Shown here: piece by piece, positions 34,673 to 43,384 of the stretch
Numbering within the stretch: the first letter of the stretch is position 1
Layout: every line of letters begins with the position of its first letter
Assembly: GCA_002449585.1 (NCBI GenBank)
Contig: DJXD01000084.1
Coordinates: 1 to 61,264, forward strand
Length of the DNA: 61,264 bases
Direction: 5' to 3'
Source of the DNA: Ruminococcus sp. UBA7013
GTDB taxonomy: Bacteria; Bacillota; Clostridia; Oscillospirales; Ruminococcaceae
Program-made: the position numbers and the translations under genes
The notes under the pieces: generated by a model
Seen by the model: the letters and a program-made list of their open reading frames with translations, nothing else
The model's database searches: none
Told to the model about the DNA's origin: nothing

Positions 34673-35884
34673 TCATGAGAGATTCTTCACAGCAAGTAAT
34701 GCTGTTGAAAAAGCAATCTGTAAATTAAAACCACCGGTATAAGCATCAATATCCAGAATTTCCCCGGCAAAATACAGATTTTTTATTTTTTTAGATTCCA
34801 TTGTTTTGGGATTTACTTCTTTACAGGAGATACCCCCTCTGGTAATAATGCCTTCTTCTAAAGGGCGTGTTCCCCGAATGGTAAAATCAAAATGTTTCAA
34901 TTCCTGACAAAGCCGCATTCTCTGGACTTTTGTCAATGCATGATTTTTCAGATATGGCGGCAAACCGCACCGGCCTAATAATGGCATAATCATCCCAGAT
35001 GGTACTAATCTGCGGCATAGATTAGAAAGCTGCTGATTGGGAATTTCTGCAATCTCTCTTTGCAGACGCTTGTCAAGCTGTTCTATCGTAAGCGCAGGCT
35101 TTAGATCAATCACAATCTGATAGCCATGATCCTGATCCATATGTGCAGAAGCAGTTAGCACAAGAGGCCCTGAAAGGCCAAAATGAGTAAACAGCAATTC
35201 TCCCTGTTCTTCATAGATCAATTTTTGCTCTTTCATCAGTGTCAGCTTTACATTTTTGAGGGAAATGCCCATCATTTCGGCACAATCACGTTCCAATGTT
35301 TCAAGCGGCACGAGAGAAGGCCGCAAAGGCATGATGCTGTGCCCTGCCGCTTCTGCCATGCGATAGCCGTCCCCTTCTGATCCTGTCGCCGGATAAGTTG
35401 CCCCTCCAGTGGTGAGAAAAATTTTATCTGCATGATAAACGCCATGCTCACAGCGGACACCCTGACAAATCTGATCTTGTATCATGAGTTCCTGTGCCCG
35501 ATCATGAATTATCTTTACATGCTGATGATGCATTTCTTTCTGCAATGCTTCCACAATTTCAGCAGCCTGATCACTCACAGGAAATACACGACGGCCACGT
35601 TCTGTTTTGAGTGCAACACCCAGATTTTCAAAATATTGCATAACATCCTGAGGAGAACAGGCCGCAAAGGCACTGTATAAAAATCTTGCATTGTGTGGAA
35701 TATTCTGCATGAGTGTTTCCTGATCACAATTATTTGTCAGATTACAGCGGCCTTTTCCCGTGATCCGGAGTTTTTTGCCGACAAATTTATTTTTTTCGAT
35801 TAATATCACATCATGCCCAGCTGTGGCCGCATGAACTGCCGCAAAGCATCCGGCTGCACCTCCGCCAATGATTAATAATTTCAT
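34673..35884 (-). CDS. FAD-dependent oxidoreductase, HI0933/BaiN family
   Basis: A 403-residue flavoprotein. The N-terminal dinucleotide-binding motif is GGGAAGCFAAVHAA, followed by KKLRITGKGRCNLTNN, typical of the HI0933 family. The C-terminal FAD signature is GEILDIDAYTGGFNLQIAFSTA. Family members are annotated as aminoacetone oxidases or, in bile-acid-converting clostridia, BaiN. The usual physiological role is unclear. It overlaps the DUF3006 gene by 4 bases (ATGA) and precedes cmk, a common clostridial order. Confidence 0.9.
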   Translation of the reverse strand: MKLLIIGGGAAGCFAAVHAATAGHDVILIEKNKFVGKKLRITGKGRCNLTNNCDQETLMQNIPHNARFLYSAFAACSPQDVMQYFENLGVALKTERGRRVFPVSDQAAEIVEALQKEMHHQHVKIIHDRAQELMIQDQICQGVRCEHGVYHADKIFLTTGGATYPATGSEGDGYRMAEAAGHSIMPLRPSLVPLETLERDCAEMMGISLKNVKLTLMKEQKLIYEEQGELLFTHFGLSGPLVLTASAHMDQDHGYQIVIDLKPALTIEQLDKRLQREIAEIPNQQLSNLCRRLVPSGMIMPLLGRCGLPPYLKNHALTKVQRMRLCQELKHFDFTIRGTRPLEEGIITRGGISCKEVNPKTMESKKIKNLYFAGEILDIDAYTGGFNLQIAFSTALLAVKNLS

Positions 35885-36099
35885 GATCTTCTCCTTAGCA
35901 TTCTTCTGCGACGTTCTGCCAAAGCATATCTTCTATTTTCTGTTTCTTGTTTCCGGATCTGCCAGCCGTCTTCCCATGCAAGAAGATCCCCCTCAGAAGC
36001 ATTTTCCGGAAGTTCTTTTTTCAGGACTGTGAAAAATGCATCATTCTGTTCTAATATGGCATATTCGCCTTCAAAACGATCAATACTATAAAAAAGCAT
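35881..36099 (-). CDS. DUF3006 family small protein
   Basis: A 72-residue protein of the DUF3006 family (pattern YSIDRFEGEYAILEQND). I use ATG 36099, which has AAGGGG 7 bases upstream and overlaps the preceding stop by a few bases; ATG 36117 lacks a site. The C-terminus is strongly basic (RRRRMLRRRS). DUF3006 genes are typically found next to secreted ComEC-like metallohydrolases, as here. Function unknown. Confidence 0.8.
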   Translation of the reverse strand: MLFYSIDRFEGEYAILEQNDAFFTVLKKELPENASEGDLLAWEDGWQIRKQETENRRYALAERRRRMLRRRS

Positions 36100-36103
36100 A
36101 TAA

Positions 36104-37060
36104 TTACCCCTTACCATTGGTCAGCATCTTACAAGATTTTGTATCTTTATCATAGAGAAATACAAGATCTCCTTGCTGAGCTGTGATATATACCTGATCT
36201 GTATAAGCAGCCAAATGTTCCAGTGTACTTTGTGCCGGATGGCCATATTTATTATCTACACCGCATGAGATTGCCACATATTCTGGTCTGACCTGTTCCA
36301 AAAATGCCTCTCCAGAAGAAGTATCACTCCCATGATGACCAGCTTTCAAAAATGTGGCTTTAAGCTGAGCATTATCTACTGTATTCAGAATCGTTTTTTC
36401 TTCCGGCGTTTCCATATCGCCAGTAAAAATGCATATAATATCATCATACTGTACACGCAATACTAATGATGTATTATTCAATGATGATGCATGTTCAGAA
36501 ACTGGCGCAAGAACAGTAATCTGTGCATTGCCAAGGGTAAAGCTATCACCAGTTTTGAGTGCCTGATAATCTGCGCCAGTGGCTTCGACAGCATCCAAAT
36601 ATTTCTCATATGTTTTTGTTGTGGGGATCAAAGAATCCTGATAAACAGGTTCAAGCATGGTTTTCGGTTTGACAGCGGCAAATACTTTCGGAAATCCGCC
36701 AATATGATCCGCATGCATATGCGTTGCAACAGCATAATTCAGTTCTGTGATCCCCTGCGCTGAAAGATAATTTATAATTTTCTCGGATGCGCTGGATTCT
36801 GCGGCATCAATCAACATGGTTTGTCCATCTGCTGAAATCAGAATGCTGTCCCCTTGTCCGACATCTATCACATGCACTTGAAACTCTGCATCTGAAACAG
36901 GCACTTGTGAAACAGGATCTTCCGGGGTTTCTTGTGTATGTTGTGTACTATATTGCCCGCTGATCAATGCAATTACTGAGAGTATGGCCACAACAATACT
37001 ATAAATAATTTTATTTTTAGAATTTCCGGCATTTTCCGGAATCTGATGTTTTTCAGCCAT
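36104..37060 (-). CDS. Secreted ComEC-like metallo-beta-lactamase-fold hydrolase
   Basis: A 318-residue protein anchored by one N-terminal helix (about 19-37) with the catalytic domain outside. The MBL-fold metal motif THMHADHIGG is present, preceded by VHVIDVGQGDSILI and followed by the GHHGSDTSS motif of the ComEC/Rec2 C-terminal domain. Related extracellular enzymes may be nucleases that produce DNA for uptake, or phosphodiesterases. The full ComEC channel is absent. It is cotranscribed with ftsK upstream and DUF3006 downstream. Confidence 0.88.
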   Translation of the reverse strand: MAEKHQIPENAGNSKNKIIYSIVVAILSVIALISGQYSTQHTQETPEDPVSQVPVSDAEFQVHVIDVGQGDSILISADGQTMLIDAAESSASEKIINYLSAQGITELNYAVATHMHADHIGGFPKVFAAVKPKTMLEPVYQDSLIPTTKTYEKYLDAVEATGADYQALKTGDSFTLGNAQITVLAPVSEHASSLNNTSLVLRVQYDDIICIFTGDMETPEEKTILNTVDNAQLKATFLKAGHHGSDTSSGEAFLEQVRPEYVAISCGVDNKYGHPAQSTLEHLAAYTDQVYITAQQGDLVFLYDKDTKSCKMLTNGKG

Positions 37061-37063
37061 AAC

Positions 37064-39517
37064 TCAAGCTCCTTTCCTGTTTTTTCGATATTCTTCGAGT
37101 TCAGCAGGGGTGATTAGCACACTCCGTGGTTTTGTACCTTCATAAGGGCTGATCACGCCCATTTCTTCCATTTTATCTATAATCCGGGCGGCCTTGATAT
37201 GTCCTATGCGTAGCCGTCTTTGCAAATTGCTGGTAGATGCCTGTCCAGCAGATACAACAATTTCAATTGCCTGTTCGAGCAATTGTTCATCTGTTTGTCC
37301 TGCATCAGCTTCTGGATTTTTAGATTTTTTTTCATCTGTGACAGCCATTTCCTCAACAGCCTGTATAATTTTTTTATCATAAGCTGTTTTTGCAGTCTGT
37401 TTCTTGATAAAGCTGACGGTTCTTTCAATTTCCTGTGTAGAAATATAACAGCCCTGTACACGGATAGGCTTCGGCTGACCGCTGGGAAGATAGAGCATAT
37501 CTCCCTGACCAAGCAATTTTTCCGCACCGCCGCAATCAAGAATAATTCTGGAATCTATCTGTGACATCACAGAAAGTGCGATTCTGCTAGGAATATTTGC
37601 CTTGATCAAACCGGTGATAATATCAACTGTTGGCCTTTGTGTGGCAATAATCAGATAAATTCCGGCGGCTCTTGCCAGCTGTGCCAGGCGGCAAATGGCT
37701 TCTTCCACTTCTTTGGATGCTGTCATCATCAGATCCGCCAGTTCATCAATACAAATCAAAATTTGCGGTAGCTTTTTCAAGCCGGATTCTGGCGTACAAA
37801 GCAGCTGATATTCTTCGAGATTACGAACTGCTTGCTCTGCAAAAATATCATATCGATGCATCATTTCTTGTACTGCCCAGCAAAGTGCTCCGGTTGCTTT
37901 TTTAGGATCTGTCACAACAGGAATCAGCAGATGAGGAATTCCATTATAGACACGGAATTCTACAATTTTAGGATCAATCAGAATCAATCTGACATCTTCG
38001 GGACTGGTATGATATAAAATACTCATGATAATCGAATTTGTGCAGACAGATTTCCCTGAACCGGTTGCTCCTGCAATGATCATATGAGGCATTCGGGCAA
38101 CATCGCCAATAATCACATTTCCGGCAATATCTTTTCCGACACCAAAGGCAAGCTTGCTTTCTGTCTGCTGAAATTCAGGAGACTCCAGTAATTCCCGGAG
38201 GGAAACAAGATCTTTCTGTGCATTTGGTACTTCAATTCCAATGGCTGGCTTGCCTGGAATGGGAGTTTCAATCCGCACACCAGATGCGGCTAAATTAAGT
38301 GCAATATCATCCGCCAGATTTGTGATTCTGGATACTTTTACACCCTTTGCAGGCTGAATTTCATATCTGGTAACAGAAGGCCCTCTTGCAATATGTGTAA
38401 TATTAACATCTACGCCAAAGCTTTTGAATATATCATAAAGCCGTTCTGCTGTATTCTCCTGTTCTTGCTGCAAAACAAGATCATTTCCATGAGATTGGCT
38501 TTCATCCAGAAGAGTTACCGGAGGAATTTGATATAATTCCGGAACAGCTTCAGATGATGGATACAGCGGAAGCTGTCCCTCCTGTTCCGGCTTCCGGCCT
38601 GATTTCCTTCTGATTCTTACTTTATTTTGTTTTTCAGAAAATTCCTGTATTTCCTGCATGGGAATATCAATAGAAGTCATATCAGGGAGAGCTGCTGGCC
38701 TTTGTGCGGCCTGTGCGGCAATGGCAAGGGCTTCTTGCTCATAGAGCAGACTTCTGTCAGGCTCTACATATTCCAGCTCATCCATTGAATCATAGTCATA
38801 TTCCCGAAGCAGACGAGTTTCTTCTCTTTCTTCCCGGATCAGGCTGGCCATTCCTCGAAATGGACTCTTGAGCAGATCAAATAATTCTGATAATGATTTC
38901 TTAGTCAGAAACATGATGCTGACAAATAGCATCAGGCAAACCAGAATTTTTGCGCCGACATCTCCGAAAAATTTCAGAATCGGATAGGATAATGCTCCGA
39001 GCATTCCGCCGCCCTGCCAGGCAATGCCCTCTGATCGAAGCATTGCAAAACAGCCCAGAAAATCATAATTTAAAATTCTGCCTCTTCCAAACATGATTTC
39101 AATAAAACAGCAGAAAAATGCAATACTGATTCCGAACCATTTGAGATATTTACGAAGTTTCTGCCTTTCTTTTTTCTGATCAATCTGATAGGCTGACCAG
39201 AAGAAACCTGCCGGGATCAAAACCACAGGGATACCAAAAAGGCCTTTGATGGCTTCATGCAGAACTTTCCACATGGCACTTCCCTGCACAAAAATCAGCA
39301 ATAAACTGAGAATTCCGGCAGCAAATAGAAGTACAGAATACATCTGACCAGAAAGATCTTTTTTTTCTGGTTCTTTTTTTTCTTCGGGAAGTTCCGGCGC
39401 AGCCGGCATTGAAGTTTTTGATTTTTTAGGAGCAGGCTTCTCTGCTTCCGGCTGTTCTTTTTTAGATTTTGCTTTTGATTGACCGCCGGATTTTTTCTGT
39501 TCTTTCTTCTCTGCCAC
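37064..39517 (-). CDS. ftsK: DNA translocase FtsK/SpoIIIE
   Basis: An 817-residue hexameric DNA pump. A Lys/Glu/Pro-rich N-terminus is followed by about four or five membrane helices (55-210), a linker, and the RecA-like motor with Walker A GATGSGKSVCTN and Walker B ILICIDELADLMM. The C-terminal gamma winged-helix domain (STSNLQRRLRIGHIKAARIIDKMEE) reads the orienting sequences. It moves chromosomal DNA through the division or sporulation septum. tepA and uppP upstream match the tepA-spoIIIE neighbourhood of Bacillus. Confidence 0.95.
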   Translation of the reverse strand: MAEKKEQKKSGGQSKAKSKKEQPEAEKPAPKKSKTSMPAAPELPEEKKEPEKKDLSGQMYSVLLFAAGILSLLLIFVQGSAMWKVLHEAIKGLFGIPVVLIPAGFFWSAYQIDQKKERQKLRKYLKWFGISIAFFCCFIEIMFGRGRILNYDFLGCFAMLRSEGIAWQGGGMLGALSYPILKFFGDVGAKILVCLMLFVSIMFLTKKSLSELFDLLKSPFRGMASLIREEREETRLLREYDYDSMDELEYVEPDRSLLYEQEALAIAAQAAQRPAALPDMTSIDIPMQEIQEFSEKQNKVRIRRKSGRKPEQEGQLPLYPSSEAVPELYQIPPVTLLDESQSHGNDLVLQQEQENTAERLYDIFKSFGVDVNITHIARGPSVTRYEIQPAKGVKVSRITNLADDIALNLAASGVRIETPIPGKPAIGIEVPNAQKDLVSLRELLESPEFQQTESKLAFGVGKDIAGNVIIGDVARMPHMIIAGATGSGKSVCTNSIIMSILYHTSPEDVRLILIDPKIVEFRVYNGIPHLLIPVVTDPKKATGALCWAVQEMMHRYDIFAEQAVRNLEEYQLLCTPESGLKKLPQILICIDELADLMMTASKEVEEAICRLAQLARAAGIYLIIATQRPTVDIITGLIKANIPSRIALSVMSQIDSRIILDCGGAEKLLGQGDMLYLPSGQPKPIRVQGCYISTQEIERTVSFIKKQTAKTAYDKKIIQAVEEMAVTDEKKSKNPEADAGQTDEQLLEQAIEIVVSAGQASTSNLQRRLRIGHIKAARIIDKMEEMGVISPYEGTKPRSVLITPAELEEYRKNRKGA

Positions 39518-39534
39518 GGGAACCTCCTTTTATG

Positions 39535-40131
39535 CTAATCCATTTTATCATCATAGATCAGATGCAAATATTCATAAAAATTTTTTGCAACGGGTCGCAT
39601 CAATGCTTTCAGTGCTTCATATGGAATGAGTTTGCCTTCATTTTCAGCATCATACTGCAAATCAAAAAAAGGTTCATGATCAATTTCCACGATGGGACAG
39701 GCTTCTTCATCAGGCATATTAGATAAATCCATACAACGAATAAAAATGCTTTCACTGTCCCAGCTGAAAGGTAAATAACCATTATCCGCAAGCTGATGCG
39801 TATAGGCAAGTTTCAGCGTCCAGAACGGATTATGAATATCATTTCTCCCAATGCAGTTATCAAATCTATGATGATACACAGAGAAAAATGCTCTAAGACA
39901 TTCCGGCAACTGGATATGATATGTTTTCTCCAGCTTTGTGATGTCATCATCTGTAACAGTTGAGGAAAACAGCTTCCAGATATTCCATTCATCCGCAGGA
40001 TTTGCACCATCCTCCAGCATTTCGGGCGGTATGCCGATGCTTCTCACATAGATAATATCTTTATTTCTCAGCTTCTGATAATAACGCTCAAAGAAATCTT
40101 TCATGAATGCTCTGTTTTCTGCTCTTGTCAC
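39535..40131 (-). CDS. SMI1/KNR4 (SUKH) family protein
   Basis: A 198-residue soluble protein. The start is a GTG: GTG 40131 has TGAGG 8 bases upstream, while GTG 40140 overlaps that site. Residues about 65-190 look like a SUKH fold, with the N-terminal helix pattern ITKLEKTYHIQLPECLRAFF and an acidic DYDAEN-type loop region near FDLQYDAENE. Many SUKH proteins are immunity proteins against toxin systems, but others are housekeeping. No toxin gene lies nearby. It sits between uppP and ftsK, which argues for stable inheritance. Confidence 0.7.
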   Translation of the reverse strand: MTRAENRAFMKDFFERYYQKLRNKDIIYVRSIGIPPEMLEDGANPADEWNIWKLFSSTVTDDDITKLEKTYHIQLPECLRAFFSVYHHRFDNCIGRNDIHNPFWTLKLAYTHQLADNGYLPFSWDSESIFIRCMDLSNMPDEEACPIVEIDHEPFFDLQYDAENEGKLIPYEALKALMRPVAKNFYEYLHLIYDDKMD

Positions 40132-40146
40132 TGCAATCACCTCAGC

Positions 40147-40992
40147 TTATTTTGCAAATATGCTCCAGCCGATCACGCCAAGGCCTAATAACAGTGTATA
40201 AACTGCAAAATATTTAAATTTATTATTCTTGACAAGCAGATCTACTAACTTGATAGCGGCAATGCCGACCACAGCGGCCACAATAAAGCCGATCATATAC
40301 ATAGGGATCTCATTGAATGGCAATGCATTGGCTTCTACAGCATCTTTGATTTCTACCAAACATCCGGCTAAAATCGTAGGAATGCCCAGCATGAAAGAAT
40401 ATTTCACAGCTGTATCACGATCTGTTTTCACAAACAATGCCCCACAAATCGTTGATCCGCTCCGGGATACGCCCGGCAGAAGCGCAACGGCCTGAAATAA
40501 GCCAATAATCAACGCTTCTTTCCATGTCATGGTAGCAGGGGTTTTCTTTCCATCCTTACATTTGTCTGACAGAAATAAAATAAAACTGGTATACAGGAAG
40601 AAAAATCCCAGTGCAATCAGATGTTCAGCGGCAATGCCTTCGATGAAATCACGGATAAAATAAAATGGCACGAGTACCGCCAGAGAAATGATCAGCATAT
40701 AAATCATTCTGCGTTCCGGAGAGCCTAAGCCTTTTTTTATTAATTTCCCTGTAAACAGATCTTTCAGCATTTCAATGCATTCTTTGAATAATGCAGCTAC
40801 GGTATCTTTAAATGCTAAGCATGTCGCCAGCAATGTGCCTAAATGCAAAAACGCTGAAAATAAAAAATTATTTTCACTCTCTTCATTTCCTGAAATATGT
40901 GCATAAAGCATCAGATGCCCTGAACTGGATACCGGAAGAAATTCCGTCAGTCCCTGAATAATTCCCTGCAAAATTGCGTCTAATAATGACAT
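40147..40992 (-). CDS. uppP: Undecaprenyl-diphosphatase UppP (BacA)
   Basis: A 281-residue integral membrane phosphatase that recycles the lipid carrier for cell-wall synthesis and confers low-level bacitracin resistance. ATG 40992 follows ATAGGAG by about 10 bases. The two catalytic segments are GLTEFLPVSSSGHLML and GVSRSGSTICGALF. About eight membrane helices are predicted. Confidence 0.95.
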   Translation of the reverse strand: MSLLDAILQGIIQGLTEFLPVSSSGHLMLYAHISGNEESENNFLFSAFLHLGTLLATCLAFKDTVAALFKECIEMLKDLFTGKLIKKGLGSPERRMIYMLIISLAVLVPFYFIRDFIEGIAAEHLIALGFFFLYTSFILFLSDKCKDGKKTPATMTWKEALIIGLFQAVALLPGVSRSGSTICGALFVKTDRDTAVKYSFMLGIPTILAGCLVEIKDAVEANALPFNEIPMYMIGFIVAAVVGIAAIKLVDLLVKNNKFKYFAVYTLLLGLGVIGWSIFAK

Positions 40993-41023
40993 AAGTAAAA
41001 ATCTCCTATCCTTATTATGTAAT

Positions 41024-41045
41024 AGGCGCACAACTGCGCCTTTTT
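41024..41045 (-). terminator. Small hairpin between tepA and uppP
   Basis: AGGCGCA / TGCGCCT with loop CAAC. T-tracts lie mostly on the plus-strand side, so on the minus strand it is a weak terminator or attenuator. Confidence 0.4.
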
Positions 41046-41050
41046 CTGTC

Positions 41051-41773
41051 TTAATCCGGATAACGCACCGGACTTGCTTCTATTAATTGATATAATTCTG
41101 AAATCGCATCACTAAGGCTGCCAGTTTTATCAATCAATCCCATCTCTACAGCCTGTGCGCCTGAAATTACAGAGCCAACATCTGTAGCCAGCTCTTTGGT
41201 ATTTGTCATCAGCTCTCTGAATTTTTCATCTGAAATATGACTGTTTCTAGTTACAAAATCAATAATTCTATCCTGAATCTTTGCGATATAGGAAAAGCTT
41301 TGCGGAACACCCAGCATCATGCCATTCATGCGAACAGGATGAATTGTCATAGAAGCGGACGGGACAATATAAGATACTTTTGCACTCACAGACAATGGTA
41401 CACCAATGGAATGTCCTCCGCCTACCACAAGCGAAACGGTTGGCGTTTGCATTCCTGCAATCAATTCCGCAATAGCAAGGCCTGCTTCTACATCTCCACC
41501 CACAGTATTTAATAAAATCAAAAGTCCCTCGATGCTTCTGTCTTGTTCAATCGCAACCAGAGCCGGGATAATATGCTCATATTTGGTTGTCTTATTCTGC
41601 GCTGATAACTCATAATGCCCTTCTACCTGTCCGATCACTGTCAGGCAATGAATCAGATGTTTTGCATTCTGTGGCCGAATACTTCCGATATCCTGAATTA
41701 ATTCTGATTCATTCAGCTGTTTTTCTTCTGATTCCGGCTGTTCCTCCTCCGGCGGATGATATTCACCAAGCAT
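41051..41773 (-). CDS. tepA: ClpP-class serine protease TepA
   Basis: A 240-residue ClpP-fold protease resembling Bacillus TepA (YmfB). An acidic N-terminal segment precedes the core, in which NTVGGDVEAGLAIAE forms the oxyanion strand, GGGHSIGVPL holds the nucleophilic Ser, and MTIHPVRM holds the catalytic His. It faces the cytoplasm and is thought to act on exported or membrane-associated proteins. It lies two genes before ftsK. Confidence 0.9.
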   Translation of the reverse strand: MLGEYHPPEEEQPESEEKQLNESELIQDIGSIRPQNAKHLIHCLTVIGQVEGHYELSAQNKTTKYEHIIPALVAIEQDRSIEGLLILLNTVGGDVEAGLAIAELIAGMQTPTVSLVVGGGHSIGVPLSVSAKVSYIVPSASMTIHPVRMNGMMLGVPQSFSYIAKIQDRIIDFVTRNSHISDEKFRELMTNTKELATDVGSVISGAQAVEMGLIDKTGSLSDAISELYQLIEASPVRYPD

Positions 41774-41817
41774 TTTTTCACTCCCTTTCAGGAGCAGTAT
41801 ACCCGTTTACTATATTT

Positions 41818-41845
41818 ATTATACCACATTTCCGGAATATGTCAA
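41818..41845 (-). promoter_or_regulatory. Promoter of tepA
   Basis: Minus strand TTGACA (41840-41845), 16-base spacer, TATAAT (41818-41823) with TG before the -10. Confidence 0.75.
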
Positions 41846-41923
41846 GTCTAGGAAGATTCCGGAAATAAAATTCTGCTATTTTTTCTTCCTGCCCAGTTCT
41901 GACATAATCTGACAAATCAATTA

Positions 41924-41932
41924 TGCTATAAT
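41924..41932 (+). promoter_or_regulatory. Extended -10 element upstream of spoIIAA
   Basis: TGCTATAAT, about 30 bases before the start codon. No good -35 sits at 17 bases, and I see no clear sigma-H (AGGA/GAAT) pair, so the expected sporulation promoter is not evident. Confidence 0.45.
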
Positions 41933-41962
41933 AAAAGCATCATCAGGAAAGGATGTTGTTTT

Positions 41963-42295
41963 ATGCAGATTGATTATCATGCAGACAAAGAACAGCTGAT
42001 TGTAATGCTTGCCGGAGAAATTGATCATCACAGCAGTCTGAACCTCCGGACAGAAATTGATGCAGCTGTCTATGCACATATGCCCCGTTGTTTGATTCTG
42101 GATTTTCAGAACGTCACATTCATGGATAGTTCAGGAATCGGCCTGATTATGGGACGCTATAAAATCTTGCATCCTATGGGAGGCAAAATTATTTTACAGC
42201 AGCCCTCTGCCTATATCGGCAGAATGCTCCGTATGGCAGGAATGGACAGACTGGCAGAAATCCGGACGATCATCCCGAAGGAGGTCATTTCATGA
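41963..42295 (+). CDS. spoIIAA: Anti-anti-sigma factor SpoIIAA
   Basis: A 110-residue STAS-domain protein. The phosphorylatable Ser is in FMDSSGIGLIMGRY near residues 52-65. Unphosphorylated SpoIIAA binds SpoIIAB and frees sigma-F in the forespore. It overlaps spoIIAB by 4 bases (ATGA). Its length is normal. Confidence 0.95.
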   Translation: MQIDYHADKEQLIVMLAGEIDHHSSLNLRTEIDAAVYAHMPRCLILDFQNVTFMDSSGIGLIMGRYKILHPMGGKIILQQPSAYIGRMLRMAGMDRLAEIRTIIPKEVIS

Positions 42296-42741
42296 AAATC
42301 ACAAATGAATTCAAATGCGTATTCCCGGCAGTTTCTTCCAACGAATCACTTGCCAGAGCGGCTTTATCTGCGTTTTTGATTCCGGCAGATCCGACAGCAC
42401 AGGAATTGGCGGATTTAAGAACTGTGATTTCAGAAGCTGTGACAAATGCCATTGTTCATGGCTATCGAAACAGCACGGGGCTGATCTCGGTGTGTCTTCG
42501 CATGCTTCCCAATCGGGTACTGTACATACGTGTCAGTGATAAGGGCTGTGGTATCCCGGATATTGAACAAGCCATGATGCCGCTTTATACAACCGCACCA
42601 GAAGAAGAACGTGCAGGGCTGGGCTTTGCCATCATGCAGGAATTTACAGATAAATTGCATGTTCGAAGCTCTGTCGGGAATGGCACAACCTTGACGATGC
42701 GGCGGCGGCTCGGAAAAATTCATGAAGAAGAAGAGGACTGA
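42292..42741 (+). CDS. spoIIAB: Anti-sigma F factor and kinase SpoIIAB
   Basis: A 149-residue GHKL ATPase that binds sigma-F and phosphorylates SpoIIAA. The N box (SEAVTNAIVHG), G1 box (DKGCGIPD) and G2 box (RAGLGFAIM) are intact. It overlaps the SpoIIAA and sigF genes at both ends. Confidence 0.95.
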   Translation: MKITNEFKCVFPAVSSNESLARAALSAFLIPADPTAQELADLRTVISEAVTNAIVHGYRNSTGLISVCLRMLPNRVLYIRVSDKGCGIPDIEQAMMPLYTTAPEEERAGLGFAIMQEFTDKLHVRSSVGNGTTLTMRRRLGKIHEEEED

Positions 42742-43384
42742 TCGCCCTGATCCGGAGCAGCATCTAGGACTTGTGCATCTGTGTGCCAATCGCTTCCGAA
42801 ACAGGGGCATTCCTTATGAAGATCTCTATTCTGCCGGATGCGAAGGCCTTGTAAAAGCCGCTAACGCCTTTGATACAAGCCGTGGTGTACAGTTTTCTAC
42901 TTATGCTGTTCCGGTGATTTTAGGAGAAATCAAGCGGCTGTTCCGGGAATCCGGGACGGTACATGTTTCCCGTGGGCTGAGAGAACTTGCCATGAAGATC
43001 CAGAAGATCCGGGAAAAATCGCTGAAAGAAACCGGCATTGATCCGCCGCTGAGTGTTCTTGCGGATCTGGCAGATGTGACCCCGGAAGAAGTTTCTACTG
43101 CCTTATGTGCCATAAGTCCAACTGTTTCCCTGACTGCTCCGGATGATGATGAAAATCAGCTTGATATTGCTGTAGAACCGCCGGACGAAAAAATCAGTGA
43201 TAGTTTGGCACTGCATCAGGTGATGGCATTATTAGAACCGAAAGATCGGCATTTATTAGAACTGCGTTATTATCACAATCTGACACAAGTCCGGACAGCG
43301 GAATTGCTTGGCATGACACAAGTTCAGGTTTCTCGGCGTGAAAAGAAATTATTATCTTATCTCCGGGAAGAATTACTCAGATAA
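42722..43384 (+). CDS. sigF: Sporulation sigma factor F
   Basis: A 220-residue sigma-70 family factor directing early forespore transcription. Region 2 (EDLYSAGCEGLVKAANAFD), region 3 and region 4 (LTQVRTAELLGMTQVQVSR) are all recognisable. It overlaps spoIIAB by 20 bases. Its last 12 bases also overlap the convergent NUDIX-mutY gene. Confidence 0.95.
   Translation: MKKKRTDRPDPEQHLGLVHLCANRFRNRGIPYEDLYSAGCEGLVKAANAFDTSRGVQFSTYAVPVILGEIKRLFRESGTVHVSRGLRELAMKIQKIREKSLKETGIDPPLSVLADLADVTPEEVSTALCAISPTVSLTAPDDDENQLDIAVEPPDEKISDSLALHQVMALLEPKDRHLLELRYYHNLTQVRTAELLGMTQVQVSRREKKLLSYLREELLR

Noticed and set aside
39535..40140. The SUKH-fold gene as part of a toxin-immunity locus
   Set aside because: No toxin, secretion tag or repeated immunity genes are adjacent; the flanks are uppP and ftsK.
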